The notes: generated from the letters alone by a model not told the origin. Positions 9,877 through 21,220 are shown, counted from the first letter of the stretch. The stretch is 64,000 nt of DNA from Phytophthora colocasiae (GCA_018806915.1 JAGKQI010000011.1:62001-126000); one strand, 5' to 3'. Translations and numbers: made by a program.

Positions 9877-10191
9877 CGCTGCTCTTTCTCACTGAGTGCT
9901 TTTCGACCGAGAAATTACACGATGTGGTCCACACTTTTTAAGGTCGGTCCTAGATTAGGCATAGTGTCACCTACGGTACTACCCGAGCGGGTGTCAGCTG
10001 TACTTAAAGATGTGTGTCGGACAGGGCAGGCATTAGATGTTGTCATCCGCGCAAGTGGTGTGTGGCCAATTTTCTGCACAGTGAGCGACATTAATGTGTA
10101 TCCACATTAATTATGTCGCTCAATGTATTCCTTGTGCCTGAGAGTAGTAAGCCAATCCGATATTTTTTTGAAATCTTCCCAACTTTCGGAT

Positions 10192-13009
10192 TCACTCCAG
10201 CGACTCAATGTCATCGTCCTCTACTGGTGCATACTTGGTTGACGAATCTGCTACAATATGGCAGAAATGTGTGAATTACGAAAGATAACCAACAACGACA
10301 AAGAGTAGGGATTGCGTCGTACCTGAGCTACGGTTGCGAAGTACCTGTACTGGAGGTGCTGGTTTATTGTCGTCTTCAAATTTCAATGGATTTTGAGACT
10401 TCCACTTTCCATTCGTCTCGTGCATGCTGAAGTTGACGGCTTCTGTTGTGTGGATACTAGGTACTAGTTCCTCCATAGGTTTCCTGTTGCAGCGTCCACA
10501 CTGCGAAGTCTCGAGGCAAAATTTGGTGCAACAACGTGAGTGTGGGTGACGATATCCTGTTGTTCTGGCTCCAATTTCGTCACCAAAGTCTCGTTGCTGT
10601 CATTGTTAGCTGCGTTTGCCTTGGCAATGGCTTCAAGACGCCGATTACTGAGCCAAACACCCCTTTCAAGCCCTCTCCTGGGGTTATCATGGCTATTATC
10701 TGGTGAATCGGTCGGTACTTGGCGGAAACTCGCATTCCAGTCAAGTGGGTCATTTGCCATTACGATCTGTAGTAGAGGCGAGAAAGCAGCGTAGCAGTCT
10801 TTACCTTCTCTTAACGCGTCCAACATCTTAAACACCTGCTTGGGTAGATCACTCAGCTTGATATCCAGGAAGTGAAGGGGTTCGTCTTCCTTTTCTTCTT
10901 CAATATCATTTAAAGAAGTAACTGGTGTTTCAATTGGAGTTTCCGTTGTCTTTAATCGGTTGGAAACCAGTGCTCGAATTGACATAAGAGCAGCAGCACT
11001 AGCAGAATGAACATTGACCGACTGCTTATGGATTTTTCGTAAATCCTCCACTACTTCCAGCAATGCATCCCCCCAATAGTTCTCCATCTCCAATTTCGAA
11101 CAAGCCACCAGCTTTTTCTTACGGAGATGGTCGTACGCAGCTTCACAGATCCGAAGTGCCAAGTTACTGAAAGGGTGACTATGTAGTACTTCAACCAAAG
11201 CTTCGGAACTTAAAGCCAAAGATCACAAGCTCGAACACTTCGGACAGTGTACGTACTGATCGCACTACCTAATAACCCCTTCTCTCCGAAGAAATCCCCA
11301 CGTCGAAGTCCAATTGGTCGAGTGAGAGCAAGAAGAGAGCGACTGTGTAGTTGAAGATGTCCTCGAAGCACGAAATACATGGCACGGGCGATACTCCCCT
11401 CCACTACGATACATTCATCGGATGGGTACCCTTCGAAGTGCAGATGTTCCACTAACGAATATCTAAACCGTTCCAGTTCATCTAAACCTTCCCAACACGT
11501 GGGTTCAATGACGTTTTTGATAAACCAGTCTACAGGTTCTTTCGACACGTGCATGACACAAGCAGTTCGGATAGGTTTCGGCATTTCACCCAAAATCTCT
11601 TCGTAATTAACCCCTGCATGGGACGACCATAACGAAGTCATAAAGGCATGTGCTCGAGCTTTGAGCTTCTCACTAACACGTAATCGAGCCAAATAAATCT
11701 CAATCGCGATGTGGTTCTTACGGAAATCCACCTCCAAACCAATGTACGAGATGAAAAGACTGGCTAATTCACCCAAGACGAACGACATGGTAATAAGACC
11801 CACGAACGAGACGGCGATGTGAAATGCATAGAGAGAAGCTGTTTCCGGTGCTAAATTCCTCGCTTTCTTGACAAATGTTGTAGTTGCAAAGAAGAGACCA
11901 CGTAAGAACCGAAGTGTAAGTTGAGAAGGAGAAGGGTCTTCTGGATTCGAGATCACCAGCTCTTGAGACGGAAGCCAAGCGTCCCATTCCTCACCAAAAC
12001 CCACTTCATTCGCCACCGCTAAGTAGGCACAAGCAGCCCAGTAGATTAACAGCAAGTAGAGTAAACAAATGTACCAGAAGCGGGTGATTTCGTACGTGAC
12101 GCTGCGTCGATTGAGCTCATCCAAGTAACTCACAACGTTGAAGATTTTTAGACAGCGCAGTAATCGGAACCAAGGGCTACAGTGGAAATCGGATAGAAAC
12201 CGGTAGAACGGGATAGCAGCGATGATGTCCCACAACATTCTCTCCTTCTTGTAGGTAGAACGTAAATCTTGTTCGTAAAGTTCCATAGAAGCGGGGGATT
12301 CCCGAACGTGCCAACTGAACCAGACGTCGATGATAAACACCAACTCGCACATTAACCCAAAGGATTTAACCGCTACCGCCATTGGGGTAGTGCGGTCGAG
12401 ATCGTCCATTGCAAGTTGATACGGAGCCAACACAGAGACGTAAAGGATACAAACAACCATGAACCTCAACCAGGCCAAGTGGAAAGCGCTCTGGACCTCT
12501 GTTCCCTCTATCAGACAATGCAGTGGTGTGAGAATGAACCAGTTAACCCATTTGAACACTATTTTCCCCAAATTCGTCGTGTGGCCATCTCCATGCCTCA
12601 ATCTCACATGATGCAGCTCCTCCTTGATCCGTTCAGCCCGTTGATTCAGAATATCCGCTCTGGAAAGCATTAACCCCGTTGCAGCATCCGTTCCTCGTTG
12701 TTGCTCCTCACGGGATAATTGCACTAATCGCGTCTGCTCTCGATGGATATTTACGATCCGCATGACCTTCTCTTTCCACTCGGGATAGCGATCAAACACC
12801 AGCTCCAAAGATTCGCGAGATAATTTGTACCAGAATACAGGAGGTTTGTGCTTGGATGTGAGCATTGCGTTTGCCATTGGTAAATAACCCATTCTCTCCG
12901 AAATAACTCCCAGCCGAGATCTCGTTCACTTTCCGGAGCTGTTCGACCACACTATTTCTTTGGATAGAGGGTCCACTGGAGGATTTACGAACCCCCAAAC
13001 GCCACAATT
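10192..13009 (-). CDS. Cyclic-nucleotide-gated-type cation channel, 5'-truncated, best copy (U1)
   Basis: The protein opens inside a cyclic-nucleotide-binding domain (SYFGENGLFTNGKRNAHIQA). It then has a linker, a six-helix channel domain, a C-linker, a second nucleotide-binding domain (GDFFGEKGLL..STYTVRS), and a long acidic tail with a 72-bp intron (10251-10322). This fits oomycete channels built from concatenated CNG modules, of which this is the last module plus the tail of the one before. The pore segment FFATTTFVKKARNLAP lacks GYG or GxG, and the second phosphate-binding cassette lacks its usual Arg. The 5' end is cut at the unit boundary, where a TAA lies in frame a few codons upstream of GAATTGTGG. 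Two single-base lesions break the frame: a deletion near 11218 and an insertion near 12831. Confidence 0.9.
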
Positions 13010-13109
13010 CCTGCGGTTCACGTTAGTTGATTCCGTTATCTGACGTAGTTCGCAAACAAGGTCTGAAGTAGTTCGCAAACAGGGCCTCGGTGCTGAACTC
13101 CTATATTTC

Positions 13110-14209
13110 TCAGTCGTATCGCGAGTTGCCGCTGTTGGATCCTGGTCGTCGTGTGATGCCCAGTGACGTGAGAATGAGATCCGTAGCAGCAGCTTGACTA
13201 GCTAGGAGCCGTTTGACCTCTTCCAGTTCCTTGGCTGCAGACTGCTCCACAGCTACAAGTCGCTCCTCGAAAGCTTGGGTCGCAGTTGCGAATCGCTCAG
13301 CCACTCTTACAGCCTCTTGTTGTGCCTGCTCTCGAAGCGCAAGTTCTCGACGCTGTGCATCGATGATTGAGACCAGCGTTGCTCGCTCACTGTATCGTTG
13401 TCAGTTGATTACGTCGGTAAAAGCATCAAGAAGAGTTCAACGTACCTTTCCCAAGCCTCCTCTTCCTTTGACGTGTGAACGTCACAAGCCGCATGCGTGC
13501 ATCGAGGAGACTTACTTGACCTTGAAGTCTGTGCTTTTGCCTTAGACTTTCCTGGTTTCTTTAACTTAACTTGTTCCACTGCAGGAATCTGTCGAGTAGG
13601 CGATTCGATCGTGCTTTGCCGTGGTTTCTGCAGATATTTTCACAGTCAGCAAGGGTTTACAGATCCAACCACTTTGTCTCACCCAATTCGTCGTACTAAG
13701 TGTAAAAGGCTCGACCGTCGTGACCTTGTTGTAGTCCTTGGTCAGTTGCACCCCTGCCAATCTGCATCACAACCGTATTAAAAGCTGTAGCCACCCAAGC
13801 CTTAACTTCCGAATTGCAGTCAGTCGCTCGTACTTCTGCTGCGCTTCAACTACATGTTCCCGAGCACGTTCTTGTCGTGCCAGGTGCATCTGGATGGAGC
13901 TTTCTTGCGACTCAGTTGGGTGCAGCAGAGCCGCCTCCGTCTCAGAAGCAGTGGCCATAGTAAAGCGATTTCCATGTGCTTCTTCCTCTTCAGCAGCGAA
14001 CTCCTCTGCTCGCAACGACCTTGAATTCGTCTATAGAAATTCCATTTAGCCGAACCTTCAGTAAAAATCCGGTTAAAAAGATGCATCACCTTGGGTGAAA
14101 ACGTGCACTCGTTATCCTGCTGCAGTCGCAGCTCCTGTGATTTACTCGCCAGCTTGCGCTGTCCGTGCAGCTTCCAGGCCAACTGCTTGTCGTAGATGGC
14201 GCTGTCCAT
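13110..14209 (-). CDS. Coiled-coil ECTF protein, copy U2
   Basis: This copy has the same exon structure as the one at 3577-4678, with the start ATG complement at 14207-14209 and the C-terminal coiled coil ending at 13110. The upstream sequence differs completely from U1, so its transcription is likely controlled differently. The open frame also runs upstream of the ATG for nine codons without another ATG. The internal frame breaks seen in U1 are present here too. Confidence 0.5.
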
Positions 14210-14619
14210 TTGTGCCTCTTCAATACAGTGTACCAATAAGCTTAATTTTATTTAAGCTCAAATTAAGACAATTTTATTTAAGCTCACTGAGTTGGTAAAA
14301 CTAATTAAGGCTTAATTTTATTTAAGCTCACTGAGTTGGTTGGGGTAAACATCACACCCGTCTAGCGCGCTCAATACAGCGAAAGGAGAGGCGTAACTTG
14401 GCATACGTTTAGAAGGCATCTTTACCAACATATCTGAATTGTGCCACAGCGGCGGAGTGCTTGTAGCGAGCGCACCACCACGATAAAGCACTGGATACGA
14501 GCTTATTTTTGCGGTGGTTGGCGTTCTTTCACCAACCACCACGGCATCGCTCGCTGAAAATTACGTCAGTCGTTAGCCTGTGTAATGCAGAGTCGCTTCA
14601 TCTGTCGTTAACCTGTGTA
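14210..14619. promoter_or_regulatory. Divergent intergenic region, U2/U5 version with AT-rich repeats
   Basis: This region replaces the U1/U3 spacer. It has three copies of aattttatttaagctca between about 14235 and 14333. Two of them sit inside the palindromic block gcttaattttatttaagc, and two are followed by ctgagttggt. A ggtggttgg / ccaaccacc inverted pair lies near 14515-14542. The 13-mer tgattggatgaaa of the U1 spacer is absent. No coding sequence is evident. Confidence 0.6.
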
Positions 14620-15995
14620 ATGCCGATTCGCTTGCCTCCGCTCGTGCCGCCGCCGCCACTGCGAGCGCCTGTAGCACGCGCTACCACTGCAGATTCCTCA
14701 CCGGCATCACCGTCTTCTTCACCCAGTACGATGACGACTGCTGCGGACCAGAGACGCCGACAGACGTCTGCAAAGCAGCGAGTAACGCTGGACGACGTAG
14801 AGCGCCACATTATGCAGATTTCACCGCACTTACCGTCAGATACCAAGTGCCGCATGGCCAAGGCGCAGCTCAAGCGTCTCAAGCACTGCGAGATCGTGCG
14901 CCAGTCGCGCGTACGCAAGAAGGTGAGGACATGGATGCTATACTGTCATTGACATGATAACTTTTTATAAACCTATATATGACTGGTTAAACAGAACGAG
15001 CGTAAAGGACTACGCCAGGTAAATGACGAGCTGGAAACAGAGCTGAACAATATGCTGACGACCTACAGACGCCAACACGACTGGATGCAGTTCGACGAAC
15101 GCAGTCTACGCGATGTTCTGTTCAAAAGTTTGTGCATTCGATCTACGAGGTGCGCGGACTCCGCAGAGAAAGCTCGGAGCTCAAAGACCAGATCCTCATC
15201 TACGACGCACTGGGAGAGCAGATGCAACGGCTTCAGGAAGACTTTACAATTCCGAGACAACTTGGCTCGAGAACGTCCATCGGCACAGTCCACTTCCAGG
15301 AACTCTCGGTGGAAGAAGCTAGAGATATCATGATCGATTCGCACCGGCAAGCAACATCATTCTTCGAAACGATGCAGAAGGTGGAGGCTGGAGAGGAGGA
15401 GAAGACGATGGGTTGGACGCAGCACCAACGGATCACACAGGACGGAAGAGTGCAGTTCAACTTTACAAAGAGGATTGAGACCATTGGGACGGAGGAGCTG
15501 GTGCACAAGAGCTGGGAAATGTACTGCGACTTTGGACTGTATCACGGCATCTATTCGTCCGTGCAGAAGCTCGAGATTCTACAGAAAATCAATGACAACA
15601 CGCTGTTGATCCGCCGAGACCTACAGGAAGGGAGCTCAGCACCAATATTCCGCACAGTCTTCCTGCTGTTCCGGATACGACTGCCGAATGGATACCTCAT
15701 CTGTTTCAGATCGCACAACCCCGCGGTGTGCGTCGAGGACGACGACGACCCGAATGTGCAGTGGATGGAAATGTTTTACTGGCTTATGATCACGGACCCA
15801 CCCCAAGAGGATGCAGAACAGGGAGTTGTTGGGCCTCAAAGACCTCCCGTGCGAGGTTGTGATGTCACATTTGGGGGCAATCTCCTCAACGGCCGAAGCA
15901 GAAAGCACGCCACGATTTGGAAGTACCAGATCGCGATGGCTCTACTCCGTTGGGAGAGTAACACTGCTGCGCCATTGTTCGCGCTGTATGGATAG
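14620..15995 (+). CDS. Oomycete bZIP/START-like regulator, best copy (U2)
   Basis: This is the cleanest of the five copies. Exon 1 (Pro/Ser-rich tail and basic region with His in the Asn position) is open to the GTGAGG donor. After the intron, the rest is one open frame except for a missing A near 15126, where the run in caaaag is one base short of the caaaaag in U3-U5. From 15132 the frame is open for 287 codons to the stop at 15993-15995, covering the entire START-like region. The first ATG available in U1 is out of frame here because one T is lost, so MPIRLPPL is taken as the start. Confidence 0.75.
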
Positions 15996-16261
15996 TGCTA
16001 ATTTCTCTAATATTTATCCAAAACTGTATAGGACGAACTTAGTAGTAGGTAGCCATTATTGCGCCATGTTGGCTACGATTGTATTGCCTATCAGTCCCTG
16101 CTATTTTGTATAATATTTAGTTGGACTCCACTCTAGAAACTCTTAAGCGCTATGGACGATCAGAGATACCTTTCGATGCCATGATTAAGCAGATGAGTGC
16201 AAGTAAGAAGATCTCAATTAGCAAAAGGATTGCAACGCTTGGACGATCATATGGAAGATAT

Positions 16262-17142
16262 TTATTGCAGCATCGTGTAAATTTTCCCGACGATTTCTTT
16301 TAATCCTTCAAAAGTCGGTATGGTATCGGTGAGTGGAAGAGTACACTCTTGCTGTCGGACCCTCTCGTCTTCACTGATCAAGAACTTCCACTCGAGAAAA
16401 TTAGTCACAATGCCATACACCACAGATAGTTCTTCGACATCAGCAACAACTTCCAGCCCCGTCACATTCTGAACCAGTCCTTGCAGCATATCTTCACGCT
16501 TTGCTTGGACAAGTGAAAGTCTCTTGGTGCCACGCTGGAGCACGAACTCGAATCGACCTTTCAGGAGCACGTTCTTCCCAACCACGTCTTCTTTGACTAA
16601 TATGCGGACGTTCTTGGTAGACGACTAACAGTTTCAGGATCGGGGCGATAAAAGCAATCTCTTGGCTTCTTTCCCATCCCAGAGTTGTCCATAGAGTTCC
16701 CGCATGTCAACAATACGAGCGAGGAGTAGCTCGATCTCAGCATCAGGAATATCGCTGGGCTGAAGGTCGTAAGAATCGTCGAAGTTGTAAATAGGTTTGA
16801 TATCTTCCTAACAAAGACTCGAATAGTCCGCAGTCTTGTCGACATCGTGTTTTTTCCGCTTTTTGTGTGTTTTTCTTCGCGTTTGTCTTCTGGTTCACCT
16901 CTTGATTCTTCTGACGAATCATTGCATTGATTGCAGCCCATCGCTTAAGACGTTCGGAGTGACGGTATATTGTAGTTGGTGGTGCCACGCCGAGAGCCAT
17001 GGCTGGGGAGCGGTCGTTTTCTTGCTTCGGAACTACCACCAGCACGTGGATAGCCTTCTTCGTCGGAGCACCTCCAAACACGTCGCCAATCTCTTCCGCT
17101 GGGTCGATTTCTCCGTCCAGCAGCCCCTTTACGTGATCAGGA
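16262..17142 (-). pseudogene. CRN body with nuclease-type domain, copy U2
   Basis: This copy has the most plausible native C-terminus, FEGLKEIVGKIYTMLQ, typical of this CRN C-terminal class. The REase-like motifs (GRFEFVLQRG, LVQAKRED, VYGIVTNFLEW) are intact. The frame is broken near 16617, 16636 and 16652 (bases missing relative to U1), by a stop near 16809 (tcctaac versus tcccaac), and by an extra T near 16872 in the run before cttcgcg. A 9-base stretch encoding SLP after APS is missing (near 16982). The head is missing, as in all units. Confidence 0.65.
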
Positions 17143-17336
17143 TGCTTTCAGTGCGATCGTTGGTGCGGCGGGCAGCGCGTTCTCGGTGAGGGTAGATATA
17201 AGCGACACGGTGGGCGACTTGAAGAAGGTAATCAAGGTGGAAAATGCAAGAACTATTACGTGTGGCGCCAAAGACCTGCAGCTCTTCCTGGCGGCGCGTG
17301 ACTGCCGTCGAACGATGCTGGTGTGAGGGAGAATTT
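17133..17336 (+). pseudogene. Crinkler LFLAK head fragment, copy U2
   Basis: The head is longer here and reads [11 protein letters not shown] before a stop at 17334-17336. It therefore keeps LFLA of the LFLAK motif that U1 and U3 have lost. The beginning is altered: aagctttt has become atgcttt, which shifts the first codons. It sits back to back with the CRN body at 16262-17142. Confidence 0.75.
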
Positions 17337-17821
17337 ACGAGCGTATTTAAGGTGTACGTGTTTGAAAGAACCAGATTACTTTAATGTCTATTCCCAATGG
17401 TCTGCTCAATTCCAAATTTTGAAGGATCAGTTGATGTGAAGGAGCAGCACGACGGTAGTCATCTTTGTCACCTGGGACCTCAGAGTTTACGCGAACCAGG
17501 CGGCGTATGACCAGCCAACCGCTACAAGTGAACTCGGCGATCGAGTATGGCGAGATGGATGTTATACTTTAATGGTTTTTTTCTTGATTAGCCATTAAAG
17601 TGATCGGGTTCTTTTAAATACATGTAAGATTTTCTTTCAGACGAAATGAAGTCGCTGTCTGATCGGACTACGGGTTTCCAGACCAAGAAGATACTGACGA
17701 TGAGGACTGCGTTCCTGACGACGAGGATCGTCGACATCTCAAGAATGAGCCTTGTCTTCTTCGCTCACTTGTACGTTGCGTTTGTAGTTTGAGTTGGCGT
17801 TTTGAGTGTGACTGATGTGCC

Positions 17822-18121
17822 ATGACAGGACGAGTCTGTGCGTCACTCGCCGGCAGTTATTTTTTACTTTCCGTAATTTACCATCTAGACCTTCTTTCGA
17901 CCAGGTGCTACCTGTGGTACCTACGTATTGCGAACCAGTCGTCGTACAGGATGTTTATTTACCAGCATGCGGATGAGCTTAACTGTGACCGGAAAACTAT
18001 CACGCTACTGATCCAACAGTTAGGCTTTGACTGCCGATTGATCTCCATTCGGAACGAATGCCCCAAATTTGGGTTGCCCATCAGTCAAGGTAGAACAGTC
18101 TATCTACAGCTATTGAATTAG
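17822..18121 (+). CDS. Unrecognised small ORF, copy U2
   Basis: Ninety-nine open codons from an ATG. The N-terminal 43 residues differ from the U3 version because of a local rearrangement at 17846-17945, while the C-terminal 56 are nearly identical. This suggests that only the C-terminal exon is conserved. The family is not recognised. Confidence 0.35.
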   Translation: MTGRVCASLAGSYFLLSVIYHLDLLSTRCYLWYLRIANQSSYRMFIYQHADELNCDRKTITLLIQQLGFDCRLISIRNECPKFGLPISQGRTVYLQLLN

Positions 18122-18374
18122 CTTGAGAGCGTTGCAGGGTAGTCCAAAGAGTTGTCCACCTCTCTAGTTAATCCACTTTGTTCTACGTATTTTTGGATGT
18201 TGGGCTCGACCGTCAAACTATAAAGCAATAGATAGTATTATCTTCTCTTATGATTTCTTATTCCTGATTGGTGCCACCAACTATCTTTTAGATCTCAAGC
18301 TATGAGTTCCCAAGTGGATATGGTTAGATAGGAACTTGTCGAAGCGTAGTTGCTACACTGGATGGATAGTGAGT

Positions 18375-18478
18375 TCACGCTGGATTCTTACGCTTGGCTA
18401 AGTACTTCGAGATAGATCTCTCCTCACGGTGCCATTCAACATGAGCAGTCAATGCACCAGGCAATCGGAATCGCTTGT
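18375..18478 (-). pseudogene. Uma2-type/C2H2 gene, 3' fragment only
   Basis: Only the last 34 or so codons survive: the second half of the zinc finger (PGALTAHVEWH) and the tail to KRKNPA with the stop at 18375. The duplication breakpoint at 18478/18479 removes the nuclease core and both zinc-binding cysteines. Confidence 0.8.
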
Positions 18479-20085
18479 CGAGAAGCTCTGTGCCTCCTAT
18501 TTGATGCAGGTGGCGACGCCCAAGCACGCGAACATGCTCGCTCCCAGCGGCGCTGGAGCTTCTATGGCTCCACCCACACACTGGAGCGCTGACGACCAAG
18601 CTCTTCTGGACATTCTACTGCTCACGGAGCCTGAGACGGGCGATGGAGCAGCAATTCTGGACATGGTGGAGGCCTTTACCGCATCAACGCCACAAGCCCC
18701 GCAGGAAGTGCTGCCGGCCTCTCCCGTGATGACAGAGACGAAAGTAGGGAAAGAATCGCCTAAGGGGAAACTCTCAGCCATGGAGAGACGCGCCAGACAC
18801 CGAGAGGTGGTGAAGCGCGCTTATCATCGCAACAAGGTCAGAAGATGGAGTTTTATGAGGATGTTAGGGACGGAAGATGATACTAATGATGATCAACTTT
18901 GTCATTTTTATTTACTTTAGGCGGCGCTCAAGACTCTGCGGGACACAGTGAAGGAGCTCGAGCAGCAGTTGGAGAAGCTGTCGATGAACAAACAAAAACA
19001 AGAGAATCCGCCTCAAGCCAAAGATACAAACGAAATTCAGAGAAGATATGCACTGCTGACGAACGAGCAGGAGGAGCTGGGCAACGAAGCAGCCAGATTA
19101 CGACTGCTGCTCAACTACAGACAGCAGTTCGCCACTAACATGGTGGCAATGGCCCAACGAGCGGCCTCCATCTCGTCCGACGAGTCCGACAACTCAGATA
19201 CAGACTCTGACACAGCTACAACGTCGTCCACAGCTTCGCTGCCCACGAACTCTCCGTCAGCGTCTCCCATGTACTTGGATGCAGCCTTCGCCTCTGGCGG
19301 CACACGGCAGTGATTGCGATATCTCCCCACTGGAGCTCAATACAGAAGACTAAGACGCCGTTCTACAATGAACCGCGCCCTACGTTCGTGGGAGCGACTA
19401 TCACAGGAAAGACGCCGCTGGCCGTGGCTATGCGGAAGCAGTTGGGCTACAAACCGCTCAGTTTCACTGAGTCTACGACGCTCGTGAACGAGATCTACCG
19501 CTCCATTCTATCCTTCTCACTCAGTGGCAGAGCAATTAGCACGGGAGCTAACATCATGGGCTGGGAGGACAAGCGGCTGCTGGATGAAACGAGCCTCAAG
19601 TTCTCGCTGCGCAAACGCTTCCCTGGACAGAATGCGATGCAGTTGATGACAAGTACGTGGCAGTGCTTTTCGGACCCGGACTGCACAGAGACCAAGTTCC
19701 GGGGCCTCATGACGCTCCGCATCTTGCAGCGCGTGAACGATGACACGATTGTGGCTTTTGCGTGAGTCTTGGGTGAAGACGGCACCAAACTCTACCGATG
19801 CGTGTATTTATTGTTCCGTGTGCGCACTCGGAAGGGCTTCATCATCTGTGTGCAGTCGGTGTCGCCCGAGCGGGTAACAGATCCGACATTGAGCTCCATC
19901 AGCCGCGATGGCAAACCTGTTAAGTGGACGGAGTTGTCAGGCTGGTTCGTCTTCGAGCCTACTGTGGATGGAGAAAACAGCGATCTATTCTACCAGGAAG
20001 GTGCACAGGTCGAATACGGCGGTTGCATGGACTACGGCGACCACGAATCGATCCCGACCCTCGCCATGAACACGCTGTCTATCGT
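18479..20085. repeat. Left copy of a 1.6-kb direct duplication (pairs with 38880-40493)
   Basis: The segment begins at cgagaagctctgtgcc and ends at ctgtctatcgt, matching the right copy throughout. Differences include base substitutions and an in-frame 9-bp deletion near 18658 (aaggacgtg is present only in the right copy). It is therefore a true, diverged duplicate. Both ends are abrupt and interrupt other genes. Confidence 0.95.
18504..20085 (+). pseudogene. bZIP2/START-like gene, 3'-truncated duplicate
   Basis: It has the same gene structure as 38905-40554, with an 84-bp intron at 18837-18920. Exon 2's first part is open here (the right copy has an extra T at its start). An extra T near 19288 shifts the frame to a stop at 19311. 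Another frame break lies near 19760, with an altered base at 19772. The last 20 or so codons of the gene are replaced by unrelated sequence after 20085. The upstream promoter, including the CCAAT-like motif, is lost, because U2 sequence lies immediately 5'. Confidence 0.85.
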
Positions 20086-20853
20086 GTCCTTGAGTAGTTT
20101 CTGTAGCTCTGCTTCGGGAATGTCCGGCACCGCTAGTTCCTTCCATCGCGAACGAAAGCGTCGCGCACGTTGGTTGGGTCTGGAGTTAATAGGAACTCCA
20201 TGACACCAGCCGACCATAAACTCGTCTCTCTCCACTCGAGCTTGCCATGCAGCATCACATGGGATCAATACGTACACCGGACTCTCTGTAGCCCGATGCC
20301 GTATCTCCACGAAGCATACGAAACGACTTGCAGGTTGGAGCACGGCCCCGGTGGCCGTACGGAATGATAGGGATCGTGTAGTAAGGTAAAGAACAATCTG
20401 TCCGAGGGCGTAGGCGCCCAGCTGCACTTCCACGTAATGGCGAGGGCCACTGTCTTCCTCGGCTACAAAGCACGTGTGAAAGCGCACGAACCGGTATAGC
20501 ATCAACAGGGGACGCTCGATAATCTCGTCTCGTAGGTTCTCGTCTGGGCGAGTCAGGCGCGTGTAGGGAATAAGCACGTCGGTCTCAGCCAATCTGTTGA
20601 GCCCCGCCGGGCGCGGGGGGCATGTGTCGAATTCGCTCGGGTAGAAGATGAGCTCGCACATCCAGCCAGGTCTCCGAGAAGAGTCGTTCACGATGAAGTC
20701 GCACGCGGTATCCGGCGTGATACGGCGTGGCTCGCGTAGACGGACATAAATGGGCCCGTCCCATGAGCCGTCCGACAGCTCGTGGGGGCACTCCAGGCGT
20801 ACGATAGCCTGACGCAGACTGTCTGCGCGCGACACCGACGCTGGGGGGTTCAT
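20086..20853 (-). pseudogene. Unrecognised protein, 3'-truncated by the bZIP2 duplicate
   Basis: An open frame starts at ATG 20853 and gives about 255 residues before the junction at 20085/20086. The frame then continues by chance to 20032 in the reverse complement of bZIP2 codons. It is rich in Arg and Pro with mixed alpha/beta character (VYVLIPCD, FVCFVEIRHR), and has no transmembrane segment or signal peptide. The GC content is higher than that of its neighbours. I do not recognise the family. Its true C-terminus is missing. Confidence 0.55.
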
Positions 20854-21220
20854 ATTTTCGCGGGAGCCCGGCTCCTTTCTCCGTGGACTATGTGTCCAGG
20901 ACTATGTGTCCTTCCTTGCGCTGGAACACTTGCTGTTCAGCCAGCGAAATCGCGAATGCCGTGAGTTTCGCCTTTCCTCGGAAACATCCGGTTCGCTTCT
21001 CCGCCTAACCGGTTCACCGAACCGTGCACTTATAAAGCCACGTTAGGTCGACAAATCGTGTAGGAGTGTACGTGTAGATCGCTCTCGGGTTGTAATCTGG
21101 TCTACCACAATGCTTACACTCTGTATCAGTCTTCCACGCTTTCTTCCGCGACACTATACTGCACAGTATATCACGCCGCAAACGCCTTGACATCATTCGA
21201 AAGTCGCTTCGTTTATCCCT
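20854..21220. other. Divergent intergenic region upstream of ABCA1
   Basis: No gene is seen. A 13-bp direct repeat ggactatgtgtcc occurs twice, at about 20884-20896 and 20898-20910. A short inverted repeat, aaccggttcaccgaaccg, lies near 21008, followed by ttataaag. It probably carries promoter elements for the genes on either side. Confidence 0.5.

Larger units (their letters stand above)
3477..13009. repeat. Tandem unit U1 (complete, 9,533 bp)
   Basis: This complete unit is bounded on both sides by the same junction, where the channel coding sequence (ending ..gccacaatt) meets cctgcggttcacg. The same left edge cctgcgg.. is where U3 starts directly after unrelated DNA at 40678/40679, which defines the true boundary of the unit. 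U1 and U3 share one version of the 4.7-5.2-kb promoter region. U2 and U5 share another. Confidence 0.95.
13010..18478. repeat. Tandem unit U2 (truncated at 18478)
   Basis: U2 starts at the same boundary as U1 and ends abruptly inside the zinc-finger codons of the Uma2-type gene, where the sequence switches to the bZIP2 duplicate. It belongs to a different subtype from U1: it has the alternative spacer at 14210-14619, it keeps the 18 bases encoding LAAR after LQLF, and it has several substitutions. Its last kilobases pair with U5, not with U1 or U3. Confidence 0.95.
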
